DNA of 64,000 nucleotides from Sulfurisphaera javensis (GCF_041154675.1 NZ_AP031322.1:1178001-1242000); one strand, 5' to 3'. Counted from the first letter of the stretch, positions 12,651-23,465 are shown. The notes: generated by a model from the letters alone, not told the origin. A program made the numbers and translations.

Positions 12651-13864
12651 TATTCGATTAACTTAGCTTCAATTCCATCTAATGATAAATTATAAATGAA
12701 ATCTGATAATGCCTCACCACTTGGCACTTCAAACATGACGTATATTTTAGTATAACCTGGTTTCACATCACTACTTATTCTATCATGAATAACATCTATT
12801 ACATTACCTCTAATTTGAGCCACTCTACTTAGTACTTTGTTTAGATAACCAGGTTTATCTGGTACAATTACTTTTACTTTGACAATTCTCTTATTTTTGA
12901 ATAACATTTTATCAATTATTCTAGAAAGAACTGAAAGATCTATATTTCCTCCACTTAATATTGGAACAACTTTACTATTGGGAGAAACTCTAACTTTACC
13001 AGATAAAAGAGCAGCAAGTGATGCGGCACCAGCACCTTCTACTAAAGTTTTATTCCTCTCTAAAAGATATACAATTGCATTAGCTATTTCTTCATCGTCA
13101 ACAAGAACTATATCGTCTACTAATTCCTCAATTATATTGAACGTTATCTCCGAAGGAGATTTTACTAAAATACCATCAGCTATTGAAAATGAAGGTTCTA
13201 TTTCAACTAGTCTATGTAAATCTTTTGAAACTTTCAATGATGGAGAAGCCGAAGATTGCACACCAATTATTTTAGTTTTTGGGCTTTTTGCTTTTATAGC
13301 TATTGCTATTCCAGATATTAACCCTCCTCCACCTATAGGTACTACAACAACATCTGGAGTATAAGGTAATAATTCTAAACCTAAAGTACCTTGGCCCAAG
13401 ATTACGTTTATATCACCATATGGATGAACTAATATTTTTCCTTCTTCCCTTATTATCTCTTCAGCTTTTTTCATACTTTCATGCAAAAATTGCCCATAAA
13501 GGATTACCTGGGCTCCATAACTTTTTGTTGCTTGATACTTAGAAATAGGTGCAGTTTCTGGCATTACAATAGTAGCTTTAATACCTAATACCTTAGCTGC
13601 ATAAGCTACTCCTTGTGCATGATTACCTGCAGAAACAGCTATAACTCCTTTCTTCCTTTCCTCTTCGCTTAAACTTGTTAATTTAGAAAACGCACCTCTT
13701 ACTTTAAATGAACCCGTTTTCTGCAGATTCTCTAACTTTAAATATACTTGTGAATTAACCATATCGGAAAAAGTTTTTGAGAAATCTAAAGGAGTTTCAT
13801 GAATATATTTTCTAATTCTATCTTGTATTTTAACTATTTCATCAAAATATTTTATATATGACAT
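12650..13864 (-). CDS. ilvA: Threonine ammonia-lyase (dehydratase) with C-terminal ACT domain
   Basis: 404 residues of the type II PLP fold. The PLP lysine lies in [14 protein letters not shown] (near residue 55), followed by [14 protein letters not shown] and the phosphate-binding [10 protein letters not shown]. The C-terminal 75 residues form an ACT domain ([20 protein letters not shown]), as in allosterically regulated enzymes. It deaminates threonine to 2-oxobutyrate for isoleucine synthesis. Its neighbour pheA also ends in an ACT domain, so both are likely controlled by amino-acid end products. Confidence 0.9.
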   Translation of the reverse strand: MSYIKYFDEIVKIQDRIRKYIHETPLDFSKTFSDMVNSQVYLKLENLQKTGSFKVRGAFSKLTSLSEEERKKGVIAVSAGNHAQGVAYAAKVLGIKATIVMPETAPISKYQATKSYGAQVILYGQFLHESMKKAEEIIREEGKILVHPYGDINVILGQGTLGLELLPYTPDVVVVPIGGGGLISGIAIAIKAKSPKTKIIGVQSSASPSLKVSKDLHRLVEIEPSFSIADGILVKSPSEITFNIIEELVDDIVLVDDEEIANAIVYLLERNKTLVEGAGAASLAALLSGKVRVSPNSKVVPILSGGNIDLSVLSRIIDKMLFKNKRIVKVKVIVPDKPGYLNKVLSRVAQIRGNVIDVIHDRISSDVKPGYTKIYVMFEVPSGEALSDFIYNLSLDGIEAKLIE

Positions 13865-13890
13865 CAGGAAAACCCTGCACTCATCATTAG

Positions 13891-14406
13891 TCAGAGATCG
13901 AGGGCCTCTTCACTAAGTATTTTTTCTATTTCTGGCTTTAATTTATTATATGTATCTTCTAACATTTCTGGAAGAACTTTAACTCCCCCTATCACTGGCA
14001 TAAAATTAGCATCACCATTCCATCTAGGCACCAAATGAACATGTACATGTTGATCTATTCCAGCACCAGCAACTCTACCTATATTTATACCAACATTAAA
14101 TCCATCCGGAGAATATACTCTTCTAATAGCTTTAATACTAGCTTTCAACAAATGATTTATTTCTAGAATCTCTTTGTCATCTAATCCTTCAATAGAACTA
14201 ACATGTTTGTAAGGTACTATCATAAGATGACCAGGGTTATATGGAAAAGCATTAAGTATTATATAAGAGAATTTACCTCTATAAAGAATCCAATTTTGTT
14301 TGTCCTCATTTTTTGAAATTACATCACAAAATAAACAGGAAGTTGACTTATTTTTAGAAGCTTCAGAGACATATTTTGATCTCCAAGGAGCCCAAAGAAC
14401 ATCCAT
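13891..14406 (-). CDS. HIT family nucleotide hydrolase/transferase
   Basis: 171 residues. The histidine triad is [11 protein letters not shown] (near residue 116), and the N-terminal [10 protein letters not shown] plus CLFCDV pattern is typical of the Ap4A-phosphorylase/HIT group in archaea. It probably hydrolyses dinucleoside polyphosphates or adenylylated compounds. It sits between ilvA (26 bases away) and radA (30 bases away), all on the minus strand, and may be part of the radA transcript. Confidence 0.85.
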   Translation of the reverse strand: MDVLWAPWRSKYVSEASKNKSTSCLFCDVISKNEDKQNWILYRGKFSYIILNAFPYNPGHLMIVPYKHVSSIEGLDDKEILEINHLLKASIKAIRRVYSPDGFNVGINIGRVAGAGIDQHVHVHLVPRWNGDANFMPVIGGVKVLPEMLEDTYNKLKPEIEKILSEEALDL

Positions 14407-14436
14407 ACATGAAGATATAATGGCAAAAATTAAAAA

Positions 14437-15402
14437 TTACTCTTCAGCATCTCTAACTCCTTCTTCCGTGATAGCAAACACTACCTCTCCTTCTGGTAAA
14501 TGTGGTGCATCAACAATTCTAGCTATTCTCTTATTACCTCTACTTTTCTTTAATTGAACTCTAATACCGGGCACGTGATAAAGCGTATGTCCGCCTACAG
14601 CAACTGTAGGGTCTCCATAAAACATATCTGGCCTGGCCATAACTTGGTTAGTTATTATTACAGCTAAATCGTACATTTCAGCTAATCTTACTAATTGATG
14701 TAAATGCTTGTTAAGTTTCTGCTGTCTAACTGCTAAGTTTTCTCTACCCGGAAATTCTGCTCTAAAGTGAGAAGTAATAGAATCAACTATTACTAATTTT
14801 ATTGCGGGATCTTTTCCAATAAGTTCTTGAAGATCATCAACTATTGCCATTTGATGATCACTATTTATTGCTCTCATATAGTAAATGTTATTCATCGCAC
14901 TATCTGGTTCTAAACCAATAGCCTTTGACATAGCTTCTATTCTCTCCCATCTAAATGTTCCTTCAGTATCAATATATACAGCTTTACCTCCTAAACCACC
15001 TTTTTCTAATGGTAATTGAACGTTAACACTTAACTGATGGCATAATTGAGTTTTACCAGAACCAAATTCCCCGAAAAACTCTGTCATTGTTCTAGTTTCT
15101 ATTCCTCCACCAAGTAATCCATCTAATGCTTGGCTTCCAGTAGTTATTTTTTTTGTGTTAATTCTTTCCTTCTTTACCTCTAGTGCTGTTTTAAATCTTA
15201 TATCTAAAGCCTCACGTGCCTCTTTTATGATTCTTTGTGCAGTTGTTAAAGGTATACCAGCAGCTACACTTAGATCTTGAGGAGACGCTACAGCTACAGC
15301 TTCTAATGAGGAATATCCAGCTTCAATGAGTTTATTTAAAATACTTTGCCCTACACCTGGAAGGTCTGAAAGGCTTTTAACTTTTTTCCCATCAGATGAC
15401 AT
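14437..15402 (-). CDS. radA: DNA repair and recombination protein RadA
   Basis: 321 residues. The N-terminal helix-hairpin-helix domain ([20 protein letters not shown]) precedes the RecA-fold core with Walker [11 protein letters not shown] and Walker [10 protein letters not shown]. Loop regions include [10 protein letters not shown] and [18 protein letters not shown]. Length and motif order match crenarchaeal RadA, the Rad51/Dmc1-like recombinase that polymerises on single-stranded DNA. It is the first gene of the minus-strand radA-HIT-ilvA run, with a 54-base gap upstream. Confidence 0.96.
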   Translation of the reverse strand: MSSDGKKVKSLSDLPGVGQSILNKLIEAGYSSLEAVAVASPQDLSVAAGIPLTTAQRIIKEAREALDIRFKTALEVKKERINTKKITTGSQALDGLLGGGIETRTMTEFFGEFGSGKTQLCHQLSVNVQLPLEKGGLGGKAVYIDTEGTFRWERIEAMSKAIGLEPDSAMNNIYYMRAINSDHQMAIVDDLQELIGKDPAIKLVIVDSITSHFRAEFPGRENLAVRQQKLNKHLHQLVRLAEMYDLAVIITNQVMARPDMFYGDPTVAVGGHTLYHVPGIRVQLKKSRGNKRIARIVDAPHLPEGEVVFAITEEGVRDAEE

Positions 15403-15456
15403 TTAGTTCACCTTACTTTCTAAATGAATTCCTTCTCACTTACACCTAATAAACTT

Positions 15457-15984
15457 TTATCCGCCCTTCCTTAAATACCATCCTATATCTAATTCTGGTA
15501 TTATCTTAACCTTATTGTTCTCTTTTTTTACTGTTACATAAGCTATAAATTCTCCATATTTATTGATAGCTAAATAGTGTTTTTCCTCTATTTCTTTATT
15601 TACTATAGTTATTGGCTTACCATATGTTATAATTTCACTCATTTTTTCGTTTAGAACAATTTTATTTTTACATATTTTAATTAGGTATCTTGATAAAGGC
15701 AATAGTGGCTTAACGTTACCAGATTCAGTTATCATCAGTATGGGTTCACCTAAACTATAAGGGAACATATTAATCTTATTTAATTCTAGAAGAAATATGT
15801 CAGTATTAATTGATTTATCAATTATTTCTACGATAGAATACTTAGACTTAAACATAAATATCTCTTTATTTTCGAGAAAGGAATACTCTTTTTCACATTT
15901 ATATCTCTCAAAAATTTTATTGATATAGTTTAAAATTCTATTTAATGAAATTTTTTCCGCTATTATTCTTTTATTATCTTGCAA
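15457..15984 (-). CDS. Small PUA-domain-like RNA-binding protein
   Basis: 175 residues without catalytic motifs. The C-terminal half ([20 protein letters not shown], then [24 protein letters not shown] in two pieces) has the strand pattern of a PUA domain. The gene starts inside the end of the RNA cytosine methyltransferase (22-base overlap). Related archaeal RNA C5-methyltransferases often carry a PUA domain, so this may be the separately encoded RNA-binding partner. The PUA call is by pattern only. Confidence 0.5.
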   Translation of the reverse strand: MQDNKRIIAEKISLNRILNYINKIFERYKCEKEYSFLENKEIFMFKSKYSIVEIIDKSINTDIFLLELNKINMFPYSLGEPILMITESGNVKPLLPLSRYLIKICKNKIVLNEKMSEIITYGKPITIVNKEIEEKHYLAINKYGEFIAYVTVKKENNKVKIIPELDIGWYLRKGG

Positions 15985-16970
15985 ATAAAAAACCCCTCAG
16001 TACCACTCTTATGTGGATAAAATCTGATACAATTTCTTAAACTTTCATCAAATTTAATGCCATTATATTCAGTTAGTCCACTTATTGCAGGATAACCAGA
16101 AATTTTATCTATTTTTACATTATAGTTTTCAACTAGATAATTTACTACAGCCTCGTTTTCCTCTGGTGCTACACTACATGTCGAATAAACCAAAACTCCG
16201 CCCTCTTTTAATACTTTATATGCTGTATCTATTAGCCTTAACTGAGTGTAAAAGAATTCTCTTAAATCATCAATAGTGGTTTTAGTTTTCCTAGAGGGAT
16301 CCTCTGGTATTAAACCTTCTCCACTACAAGGAGCATCTAATAAAATTTTGCTAAATTTAGCATTCAATTTATTCAAAATAGTTGCATCGGCCCTAAGCAA
16401 TATGGTATTCTTCACTCCCATTCTATTTATGTTAGAATATAATGATCTTATTCTCTCCCTAGACTTTTCAACTGCTACTATTATACCACTGTTTTGCATT
16501 AATTGAGCTAATTGAGTAGTCTTACCACCTGGGGCAGCAGCCATATCCAATACAAAATCTTGACTAGTTGGATTAAGGACATAAGCAGGAACCATTGATG
16601 CAAGACCTTGAATATAATAATATCCAGATAAATATTCTATTGTTGCACCTAAAGAAGGTCTTGGAGGAACAGATTTTACAATATATCCATGTTTTAACCA
16701 GTGTACTTTCTCTAGCTCAAATCCCTTTTCTCTCATTCTTCTTTCTAATTTTTCACAACTTATAAGCAAATCATTGCATCGTATACTCTTTCTTAACGGA
16801 TATGAGCAACTGTATAAGAACTCTTCCGTTTCATTATCTCCCATAATTTTAAGATACCTTTCAATCATGTAATCTAAGAATTTATATTTACGTGCAAGTC
16901 TAATTGCCTTAAAGCTAGGTGAGACGAAAAACAAATTATTATATTTTTTTATATAATCTTCAATTGACAT
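15963..16970 (-). CDS. NOL1/NOP2/Sun family RNA cytosine-C5 methyltransferase
   Basis: 335 residues. SAM-binding motif [18 protein letters not shown] is near residue 140. Motif [15 protein letters not shown], and motif [18 protein letters not shown], supply the two catalytic cysteines of RNA m5C methyltransferases. Substrate is tRNA or rRNA and cannot be chosen from sequence. Its ATG is only four bases from the divergent ATG of the CYTH gene, so each promoter must lie inside the other gene. Confidence 0.9.
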   Translation of the reverse strand: MSIEDYIKKYNNLFFVSPSFKAIRLARKYKFLDYMIERYLKIMGDNETEEFLYSCSYPLRKSIRCNDLLISCEKLERRMREKGFELEKVHWLKHGYIVKSVPPRPSLGATIEYLSGYYYIQGLASMVPAYVLNPTSQDFVLDMAAAPGGKTTQLAQLMQNSGIIVAVEKSRERIRSLYSNINRMGVKNTILLRADATILNKLNAKFSKILLDAPCSGEGLIPEDPSRKTKTTIDDLREFFYTQLRLIDTAYKVLKEGGVLVYSTCSVAPEENEAVVNYLVENYNVKIDKISGYPAISGLTEYNGIKFDESLRNCIRFYPHKSGTEGFFICKIIKE

Positions 16971-16974
16971 AACT

Positions 16975-17535
16975 ATGAGCCATATAGAGAGAGAGATTAA
17001 AATAAAGCTAATTTCTCCAAAGCTAGAAGATATAGAGAGAAAACTGAATGAAAAATATAAGCCAATAAATGAAGAATACCAAGTAGATATATATTATAAT
17101 AGTCCAGTTAGGGATTTTAGGAAAACTGATGAGGCTTTAAGGCTAAGAGTTATTAACAATAACATGATAGAACTAACATATAAGGGACCCAAACTATCAC
17201 AGCAATCAAAATCCAGAGAAGAAATAATTGTAAAAGTTGACAATTTAAATTCTATGGATTTAATCTTACAAAGGCTTGGTTTTATTAAAACATTAAAAAT
17301 TGAGAAAATTAGAAAAAATTATAAGATAGATAAATTCATAGTATCTCTAGATAAAGTAACTGATTTGGGAGAATTCATAGAGATTGAAGGAATTAATGTA
17401 AAGGAAGAGGAACTTACACAATTTGTCAATACATTTCTAAAAGAATTTAACATTTTAGGAGAAAAAACACTTAAATCATACCTTGAGTTATTAATTGATA
17501 AACTTGAGAAGACCCCAAATAGCAATACTTACTGA
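16975..17535 (+). CDS. CYTH-domain protein (class IV adenylate cyclase / triphosphatase-like)
   Basis: 186 residues beginning HIEREIKIK, the ExExK signature of the CYTH triphosphate tunnel. Further basic and acidic strand residues follow ([35 protein letters not shown]). Members hydrolyse inorganic triphosphate or thiamine triphosphate, or make cAMP; archaeal forms are mostly uncharacterised. It overlaps the start of the SAM hydrolase gene by about 40 bases in another frame, which implies coupled translation. Confidence 0.85.
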   Translation: MSHIEREIKIKLISPKLEDIERKLNEKYKPINEEYQVDIYYNSPVRDFRKTDEALRLRVINNNMIELTYKGPKLSQQSKSREEIIVKVDNLNSMDLILQRLGFIKTLKIEKIRKNYKIDKFIVSLDKVTDLGEFIEIEGINVKEEELTQFVNTFLKEFNILGEKTLKSYLELLIDKLEKTPNSNTY

Positions 17536-18346
17536 TTTTGGAATTAGTGATAACTATAATGGAGTAATGGAAGGAGTAATAAGGAAGATAAATCCTTATG
17601 TTGATATTACATATATATCGCCTAACGCTAAAGAATTTAATATCTATGCCGGAGCTTATATGTTATATACAGCTTATAGATACTTTCAAAAGGGAACTAT
17701 ATTTTTAGTAGTCATTGATCCCGGAGTCGGTACAAAAAGAAAAGCAATAATAGTAAAAACTAAGAATTATTACTTTGTAGGACCAGATAATGGAGTTTTA
17801 TATCCAGCCATAGCTGAAGATGGAATACAAGAGGTAATAGAAATAACTAATCCTAAGATGTATCTAAGTAAAAATATTTCCAATACTTTTCACGGTAGAG
17901 ATATATTTTCAGTAACAGCTGCTTATCTTTCTTTAAATGTGAAACTCGAAGTATTTGGAAACCAGTTAGAAAAAGAAAAAATAGAAAAGCTATCTTTCAA
18001 TTTTACTGAAACTACAGAAAATAACAAAAAAATCTATTGTGGAAAAATTATATACATTGATCATTTTGGAAATGTTGCTACTTCAATAAAAACATCAATT
18101 GATAAAAGGCAAAAAATCTTAGTTAAGCATAAAGGAAAGAGCTATGAAGTAAAGATTGTAAGGACTTTTGGACAAGGAGCTGAAAATCAATTACTGATAT
18201 ATTCAAATGGTTACGGTTTCTTAGAAATAGGAATAAATAAAGGGAACGCCTCTATAGTTATTAATGCCAATGAAGGTGATGATATCTGCTTAGAGGCCTA
18301 TACCCAGGAAGATTCCAACCATTCCACAAAGGACACTTATCAGTAA
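17504..18346 (+). CDS. SAM hydrolase (SAM hydroxide adenosyltransferase, DUF62)
   Basis: About 280 residues. The N-terminal [48 protein letters not shown] and FHGRDIF are family landmarks of the DUF62 trimeric enzyme, which hydrolyses S-adenosylmethionine to adenosine and methionine. The C-terminal half is a beta-barrel domain. TTG at 17504 gives [12 protein letters not shown]; a TTG three codons earlier (17495) is equally possible. Both lie inside the CYTH gene. Its 3' end overlaps the nadM frame by about 60 bases. Confidence 0.88.
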   Translation: MRRPQIAILTDFGISDNYNGVMEGVIRKINPYVDITYISPNAKEFNIYAGAYMLYTAYRYFQKGTIFLVVIDPGVGTKRKAIIVKTKNYYFVGPDNGVLYPAIAEDGIQEVIEITNPKMYLSKNISNTFHGRDIFSVTAAYLSLNVKLEVFGNQLEKEKIEKLSFNFTETTENNKKIYCGKIIYIDHFGNVATSIKTSIDKRQKILVKHKGKSYEVKIVRTFGQGAENQLLIYSNGYGFLEIGINKGNASIVINANEGDDICLEAYTQEDSNHSTKDTYQ

Positions 18347-18804
18347 TTAAATGGGCCTTACAAAAAGTTAATGAATTAATAATTGTTATTGGAAGTGCAC
18401 AAGAAAGTCATACTTTGGCTAATCCATTCACCGCTGGAGAAAGAATTGAGATGATAAGGGAAACTTTACTCGATGAAAATATAGATATCTCGTCTATTTA
18501 TTTTATTCCAATACCAGATATCTTAATGAACAGTGTATGGGTATCGCATGTAAAATCCTTCTCACCTAGCTTTGATGTTGTATTCGCTAGAAACCCTTTG
18601 GTAATAAGACTATTTAAAGAGGCAGGATTTGAGGTGACTATACCACCAGCATATGATAGAGAAAAATATAATTCAACATTAATTAGAAGATTTATAATAG
18701 AAAATAATGAAGAATGGAAGAAGTTAGTCCCAACTAAAGTAGTCGAATATATTCTAAAAATACGAGGGGACGAAAGGCTAAGAGCAATTGCTGGAATATA
18801 CTAA
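18286..18804 (+). CDS. nadM: Nicotinamide-nucleotide adenylyltransferase, start codon unusual
   Basis: The archaeal NMN adenylyltransferase makes NAD from NMN and ATP. The conserved [20 protein letters not shown], containing the nucleotide-binding GRFQPFHxGH, begins at 18292, inside the end of the SAM hydrolase gene and in a different frame. A TGA at 18280-18282 closes that frame, leaving only TAT-CTG-CTT before the conserved arginine. I therefore place the start at the CTG (18286), giving 172 residues, the usual length. The C-terminal YNSTLIRRF is the second ATP motif. No ATG, GTG or TTG is available until 18415, which would remove the active site. Confidence 0.82.
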   Translation: MLRGLYPGRFQPFHKGHLSVIKWALQKVNELIIVIGSAQESHTLANPFTAGERIEMIRETLLDENIDISSIYFIPIPDILMNSVWVSHVKSFSPSFDVVFARNPLVIRLFKEAGFEVTIPPAYDREKYNSTLIRRFIIENNEEWKKLVPTKVVEYILKIRGDERLRAIAGIY

Positions 18805-18859
18805 GGGAATAGACAAAAAATATTATATTTTTTAAACAGTAAGATACATTAGAAGTCAA

Positions 18860-19783
18860 ATGATAAAATTAGAAACATATTATAATGTATATCCTTGGCA
18901 CGCAAATCACTTTGGAAGTCTACATGGCGGAATTTACATGAATTGGTTAATCGATACTTCTGGCATGTTAATGTCTAGCATTAGTAAAGGAAATTACTTA
19001 CTAGCATCAGTAGATTATATTTATTTATTTAAACCGGGTAGAGTTGGAGACGTAATAAGAATTGTTGCAGAACCTCTAGCAAGTTGGGAAAGTTCGGTTG
19101 AAATAAAAGTTAAAGCTTGTATAAAAAGAGGAGACAAAGAAGAGTTAGGAGCATTAGGTTTAACAACGTATGTTGCAGTTGATGAAAATAATAGACCTAG
19201 ACCACTACCAATAAAAATTGGAGCAAATGAAGAAGCAAACAAAAGAAGAGAAAAAAGATTAGAAAAAAAGAAAAAAGATTCAGAAGATACAGATGACCTT
19301 CTGCCAGGTATGACATTCGGAAGAAGCTACATCAGAACAATTTACCCAGAACACGGTTTTATGAATGGTATATTATATGCTGGAAAAATGTACACAATGC
19401 TAGATGAAGCATTAGCAATAGTTGCGAAATTATATTCAAAAGGAAACGTTTTTACCGCAAGTGCTGGCTCAGCCAATTTCTTAACGCCAGTTAGAATAGG
19501 TGATATATTAGAAATACAAGGAGCAGTAGAATATACTGGAAACACTTCGTTAGATGTTGGAGCTAAAGTATTTGCTATAAATCATTATACTGGAGAGAAA
19601 AGATTAGTTACTAGAACAGTATTTTCATTCGTAGCAATAGATGAGAATGCAAAACCAAAACCTATAAATAAAATTATTCCAGCCACTGAGAAAGAGAAGA
19701 AAATATTCGATGAGAGATTGAAAGAAAGAGAAGAAAGAATAAAGATGTCTAAGGTAATTCAAGAAACTGAAACTTGTGGCTAA
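18860..19783 (+). CDS. Acyl-CoA thioesterase, double hotdog fold
   Basis: 307 residues in two homologous hotdog halves: residues 1-130 ([38 protein letters not shown]) and residues 155-285 ([38 protein letters not shown]), joined by a lysine- and acid-rich linker. This is the layout of cytosolic acyl-CoA hydrolases. Since archaeal lipids lack fatty acids, the substrates are probably CoA intermediates of degradation or carbon pathways. It is a single gene between nadM and the convergent DUF99 gene. Confidence 0.82.
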   Translation: MIKLETYYNVYPWHANHFGSLHGGIYMNWLIDTSGMLMSSISKGNYLLASVDYIYLFKPGRVGDVIRIVAEPLASWESSVEIKVKACIKRGDKEELGALGLTTYVAVDENNRPRPLPIKIGANEEANKRREKRLEKKKKDSEDTDDLLPGMTFGRSYIRTIYPEHGFMNGILYAGKMYTMLDEALAIVAKLYSKGNVFTASAGSANFLTPVRIGDILEIQGAVEYTGNTSLDVGAKVFAINHYTGEKRLVTRTVFSFVAIDENAKPKPINKIIPATEKEKKIFDERLKEREERIKMSKVIQETETCG

Positions 19784-20316
19784 ATGATTCTCTTTGATAA
19801 TAGGAATGTCGATAAACTGCTAGAAATTTCATGAGCATTTTTTAATGGCTCTGGAATTTTATCAAATATTTGATATTTTTCAATTATTTCCTTTGCAACT
19901 TTCATGTCCATATTTGTATAAATATAAATATCACCTTTTATAGTAGATATTCTTACTAAACTATTCAACACAGACATAATTATTTGTCTTCTCTCTTCAG
20001 TAAAATGCTTTTTTAGAGCTTCCTCAACTTTTACCAGATTAGGTTTAGATGAATAAAAGATAATGAATTTCTTTGTCAGAACTTTAGGATCTATATAATT
20101 GAAACCACCAAAAGTCACACCATCTAAAATACATATATCTCCTGTATTCAATGAGTTTAAAACTCGAGATGCATCATTCCCATCAACTTTAATAAATCCA
20201 AAATCTACATCAAGAATTTTATATTCTTCATAAACTACAGAAAGTAAAACAGTATACCCTTTTCCTCCTTTATAATATAATGGAAAATATCCATCATCTA
20301 CCCCAGAGACCAGCAA
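19780..20316 (-). CDS. DUF99 family protein (endonuclease V-like fold)
   Basis: 178 residues with the DUF99 markers VDDGYF near the N-terminus and [16 protein letters not shown] in the middle. The family is distantly related to endonuclease V but its function is unproven. It overlaps the 3' end of cdc6-1 by 23 bases, so the two are likely co-transcribed, and it overlaps the convergent thioesterase stop by four bases. Its place directly after the initiator gene is worth noting for genome-maintenance roles. Confidence 0.8.
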   Translation of the reverse strand: MLVSGVDDGYFPLYYKGGKGYTVLLSVVYEEYKILDVDFGFIKVDGNDASRVLNSLNTGDICILDGVTFGGFNYIDPKVLTKKFIIFYSSKPNLVKVEEALKKHFTEERRQIIMSVLNSLVRISTIKGDIYIYTNMDMKVAKEIIEKYQIFDKIPEPLKNAHEISSSLSTFLLSKRII

Positions 20317-21490
20317 TCTTATTATCTTTCTCAGTTATAGCTTTAATAATTGTATCTTCATTAACAGCAAGATTAACCTCTTTAGTTTTACCATATCTTC
20401 CCCTATTAACTACCTTTGCCGTAATAATTCCTAACATATCAAGTTCATTAATTATATCACTAACCCTTCTTTGCGTTACACTTTCAACTCCAACCTTCTT
20501 TGTAAGTTTAACATAAATCTCGTAAACTTCTCCGGTAGTTAAACTTCTCTTCTTTTCCCTAAAACCTATAACAATAGCTAATAAAACTAGTTTCGAATGA
20601 AATGGAAGTGTAGAGACAACCTCGAATACCCTGTCCCTTTCTATTTCGACTCTAGCTTTATTTACATGTTCTACTGAAACTTTTTCAGATCCTTCCCTTT
20701 CAGCTATTTCTCCAGCTACCCTTAAAAGATCTAAAGCCCTTCTAGCATCTCCATGATCCCTAGCTGCCAAGGCTGAACAAAGCTTTAATACTTCGTCAGA
20801 AATAGCAGACTCATAAAAAGCTAATTGAGCTCTCTTTCTTAAAATATCCTCTAATTCTTCGGCGTTATATGGCGGAAAAACTACTTCTTCTTCACTCAAA
20901 CTACTTTTAACCCTAGGGTCAAGGAACTCTATGAATTTCACATCATTAGTTATTCCTATTAGTGAGACTTTACTTTTCCCTATATCATAATTAGCCCTAG
21001 TTAACCTGTACAATATATCATCACCATGTTTCTTTACTAGAGCGTCTATTTCATCTAGGACTATTACTATAATAGGCTTTAATTCACTAACCTTCTTTAA
21101 GAACCTCTTATATAACTCAGCTGTTGAAATTCCAGTAAAAGGAACTCTAACACCTAAAGTCTCTAACATATCCGCTAAGATCCTATAAGGAGTGTCCGTT
21201 TGTCTTGTGTTAATGTAAATATAAATGAATGAATTGTTAATTTTTTCATATAATTTCTTTAGTACAAATTTTGTCACAGCTGTTTTGCCAGTTCCAGTTA
21301 GTCCATAAATAAAAATATTGTTCGGTTTTTCTACCCTAATAATAGGAGATAATATTTCAACTAGTCTTCTAATTTGGTCCTCTCTATGAGGCAATTCGTC
21401 AGGAACATAATCTGGCAATAATAATTCTCTATTACGGAATATTTTAGATTTTTTAAGAGATGATAATATATCGTCAATGATATTGCTCAT
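20294..21490 (-). CDS. cdc6-1: Orc1/Cdc6-type replication initiator (Cdc6-1)
   Basis: 398 residues. The AAA+ core has Walker [11 protein letters not shown] (near residue 66), Walker [13 protein letters not shown] (near 142) and the Orc/Cdc6 element [13 protein letters not shown]-terminal winged-helix domain ([25 protein letters not shown] in two pieces) binds DNA. Divergent non-coding DNA upstream carries ORB boxes, the binding sites of Cdc6-1, so I assign the Cdc6-1 subtype rather than Cdc6-2 or -3. It recognises and opens the origin and loads MCM. Confidence 0.93.
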   Translation of the reverse strand: MSNIIDDILSSLKKSKIFRNRELLLPDYVPDELPHREDQIRRLVEILSPIIRVEKPNNIFIYGLTGTGKTAVTKFVLKKLYEKINNSFIYIYINTRQTDTPYRILADMLETLGVRVPFTGISTAELYKRFLKKVSELKPIIVIVLDEIDALVKKHGDDILYRLTRANYDIGKSKVSLIGITNDVKFIEFLDPRVKSSLSEEEVVFPPYNAEELEDILRKRAQLAFYESAISDEVLKLCSALAARDHGDARRALDLLRVAGEIAEREGSEKVSVEHVNKARVEIERDRVFEVVSTLPFHSKLVLLAIVIGFREKKRSLTTGEVYEIYVKLTKKVGVESVTQRRVSDIINELDMLGIITAKVVNRGRYGKTKEVNLAVNEDTIIKAITEKDNKIAGLWGR

Positions 21491-21532
21491 TAACTATTAT
21501 CTTTATATGTGAACATTAAAAAGGATCCTACA

Positions 21533-21550
21533 TTTTACTCCCCAGTAAAA
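21533..21550. repeat. Palindrome TTTTACTCCCCAGTAAAA at the edge of oriC1
   Basis: Seven-base perfect arms (TTTTACT/AGTAAAA) around CCCC, immediately before the first ORB box. A variant with a compensatory arm change (GTTTACT...AGTAAAC) occurs at 55443-55460, and a partial version (GGGGGAGTAAAAC) lies at 22765. It may be a protein-binding site or a mobile-element end. I cannot choose. Confidence 0.5.
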
Positions 21551-21572
21551 AACCCCTCTATTTCCACTGGAG
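21551..21572 (-). promoter_or_regulatory. Origin recognition box (ORB) 1
   Basis: On the minus strand CTCCAGTGGAAA is followed by a short spacer and AGGGGTT, the ORB consensus bound by Cdc6-1: dyad element plus G-string. It lies about 60 bases upstream of the cdc6-1 start, so initiator binding could also repress its own gene. Confidence 0.8.
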
Positions 21573-21600
21573 ACTTTTAAAGTAATACTGAACTCTTCTT

Positions 21601-21620
21601 CCCCTCTATTTCCACTGGAA
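21601..21620 (-). promoter_or_regulatory. Origin recognition box (ORB) 2
   Basis: Same core as ORB 1 and same orientation, about 49 bases away: TTCCAGTGGAAA followed by AGAGGGG when read on the minus strand. The spacing is near five helical turns, so initiator molecules on both boxes would face the same side of the DNA. Confidence 0.8.
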
Positions 21621-21713
21621 TATTAATTATACTGAAAATGATGCAAACTAAGGGGTTTGTATAATAAAGATTGCTAGAGATTGATTTTAATGTAGCGGAA
21701 AGTTATGAAAAGA

Positions 21714-21736
21714 GTTTCCAGTTGAAATTGAGGGGT
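21714..21736 (+). promoter_or_regulatory. Origin recognition box (ORB) 3, inverted
   Basis: TTTCCAGTTGAAA, then TTGAGGGGT on the plus strand. One dyad base differs from boxes 1 and 2. Its orientation is opposite to theirs, pointing toward the AT-rich stretch that begins about ten bases later, as expected for boxes flanking an unwinding element. A further lone G-string (AGGGGTTTGT) lies at 21651. Confidence 0.65.
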
Positions 21737-22631
21737 CTCTGTGTTTAATAAAAATTCAAAAATATTAATTAGTATAATTTTAAAGGAAAAATAAATATCT
21801 TTAAATAGAAATTAGTTATGTTACCAGCTCTGATTATTCTTAAATTTTAAATTAGAATTAAAAGCAAAATAAATACTTAATTGATTTGTATTCAACCTAG
21901 AATAACATCTTGCTAGTCATCACTTAATTAGCTGATAGTTAAATACTTTCCATTAATCTTTTATTCAATACTGATTTTGCAGCTAATCTTTTTCCAACTT
22001 ATTGTTTATCTTGTTTTCATACAACTAATTATAAATGACTAATAAAGAATAAAGATATAAACTTGATATAACTCAAATACCTTTAACTCTTAAACGAGAA
22101 GAAAGAGTAGGGCTTGAATAAATTGTATATAATTGAATATTAGATGTGGCTATTAAATTGAGACAAAATACACTGGAAAGTGTAGCTAGAGATTTAGTTA
22201 TATTCATAAGCTAAGAGAAGATGCGTAACAGTATATGCTGAGAATCTAGTTAAAAATATTTAGGTTCAAATATAAAACATGATGTTTTCTTCTTTAATTG
22301 TTTTGTTGCTAATTTTGATAGAACTTATTTTAATGACATTTCTACTTTGATTAGGTTTAGCAACTGAATTAACAAATTTGATAAGGAACTTATGACAAAA
22401 AGCGAAAATATGAAAACATAACCTAGCCAATACGTTTAGTTTGACTAATTTTTGCTTTTTAGAGAGGTATATATAAATATCGTATAAAATATTCTGTAAT
22501 ATATTAATAAATTATAGAACATCTACATAATAAATTGATAAATTAAAAATGTCTTTTAGCTGAACAACTAAGAATCCTACAGACTAATGTAGTGCATAAA
22601 CTTTAAATTAGAAGTAGAAATAGTATTTAAT

Positions 22632-22706
<75 letters not shown>

Positions 22707-22917
22707 CTTTTTGTCGTCTCATAATATGATTAAAAAATACTTATCATTTTAAGAAAGATTTAACTGGGGGAGTAAAACTAACGTAATTATTTCTACTATA
22801 TAAAAATAAAAATACTTAAAGAATAAATTAAAATTACGAAATATTTGTTTCTATTTCTTATCCTTATCGAATCATTTTCTATTGATGAATACTATATAAA
22901 GTATTATTTCGAATATA

Positions 22918-23274
22918 ATGATTGTGCTTTCATCTGTTACAAAAGCTAAATCAGCTGTCATTGAAGGACGAGTAATTAGATTACAAGTTTCTGATGCTTA
23001 TTATTATTTATATATATTTCTAGGCAAAAATAGGGATTACATACTTAACGAGAGAATGTGTTCATGTAAGGATTTTCTTTATAATGTTATGTTTAGGGGA
23101 AAGAAAAATAAATGCTATCATCAGTTAGCTTTAGAGTATGCATTAGAAAAAGATATGCTTATTACGATAGAAATAAACAAGGAAACGTTAATAGATATCA
23201 TCATGGAAATTTATACAATGGATAAGTCATTTATACTACGGAAAATATTATTTAGCCGAGGTCAAAAACGTTGA
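22918..23274 (+). CDS. SWIM-type zinc-finger protein, uncharacterised
   Basis: 118 residues. The pattern CSCKDFLYNVMFRGKKNKCYHQ is a CxCx(n)CxH SWIM-like zinc-binding motif (given by its ends C48, C50, C68, H70, approximately). SWIM domains bind DNA or proteins. It is the first gene of a plus-strand run leading to Elf1, GGGP synthase, Sec61 beta and RNase P RNA, and its TGA overlaps the TTG start of the next gene. The position near oriC1 is noted but no function is claimed. Confidence 0.65.
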   Translation: MIVLSSVTKAKSAVIEGRVIRLQVSDAYYYLYIFLGKNRDYILNERMCSCKDFLYNVMFRGKKNKCYHQLALEYALEKDMLITIEINKETLIDIIMEIYTMDKSFILRKILFSRGQKR

Positions 23275-23465
23275 TTCCTACCCTGGGAATATTATATTTA
23301 GCTGTTGTAGGCGTTTTGATATCTGGCATTATATATATCTCTTTTGCGGAAGTTTTTAAGAACGGAATAAAAATTAAGATTACAAGGGGTAAAGTAGTTA
23401 AAGGTGAATCTGATGGGAGGAAGAAGAAAAAGAAGAAAACAACTACTTCTAAGACCAAAGCCTAA
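23271..23465 (+). CDS. Small single-pass membrane protein with basic tail
   Basis: 64 residues: a hydrophobic segment TLGILYLAVVGVLISGIIYI at the N-terminus, then a lysine-rich tail. The TTG start shares bases with the TGA of the SWIM gene. The tail overlaps the Elf1 gene by about 50 bases in another frame, which casts some doubt. The clear transmembrane stretch in an otherwise uncovered gap between two genes supports it. Function unknown. Confidence 0.45.
   Translation: MIPTLGILYLAVVGVLISGIIYISFAEVFKNGIKIKITRGKVVKGESDGRKKKKKKTTTSKTKA

Larger units (their letters stand above)
21491..22631. other. oriC1: Chromosomal replication origin oriC1 region
   Basis: About 1.1 kb without genes between cdc6-1 and a tRNA-Ala. 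The 250 bases next to cdc6-1 hold three ORB-like sequences with the core TCCAGTGGAAA and the G-run AGGGGTT, two in one orientation (21551-21572, 21601-21620) and one in the opposite (21714-21736). The stretch from about 21740 to 22110 is extremely AT-rich and is a good duplex-unwinding region. In Sulfolobus oriC1 lies beside cdc6-1 with the same box type. The exact outer limits are arbitrary. Confidence 0.85.

Noticed and set aside
12879-13364. 161-codon plus-strand ORF opposite ilvA
   Set aside because: Antisense shadow of a clearly conserved gene, no motifs and no promoter.
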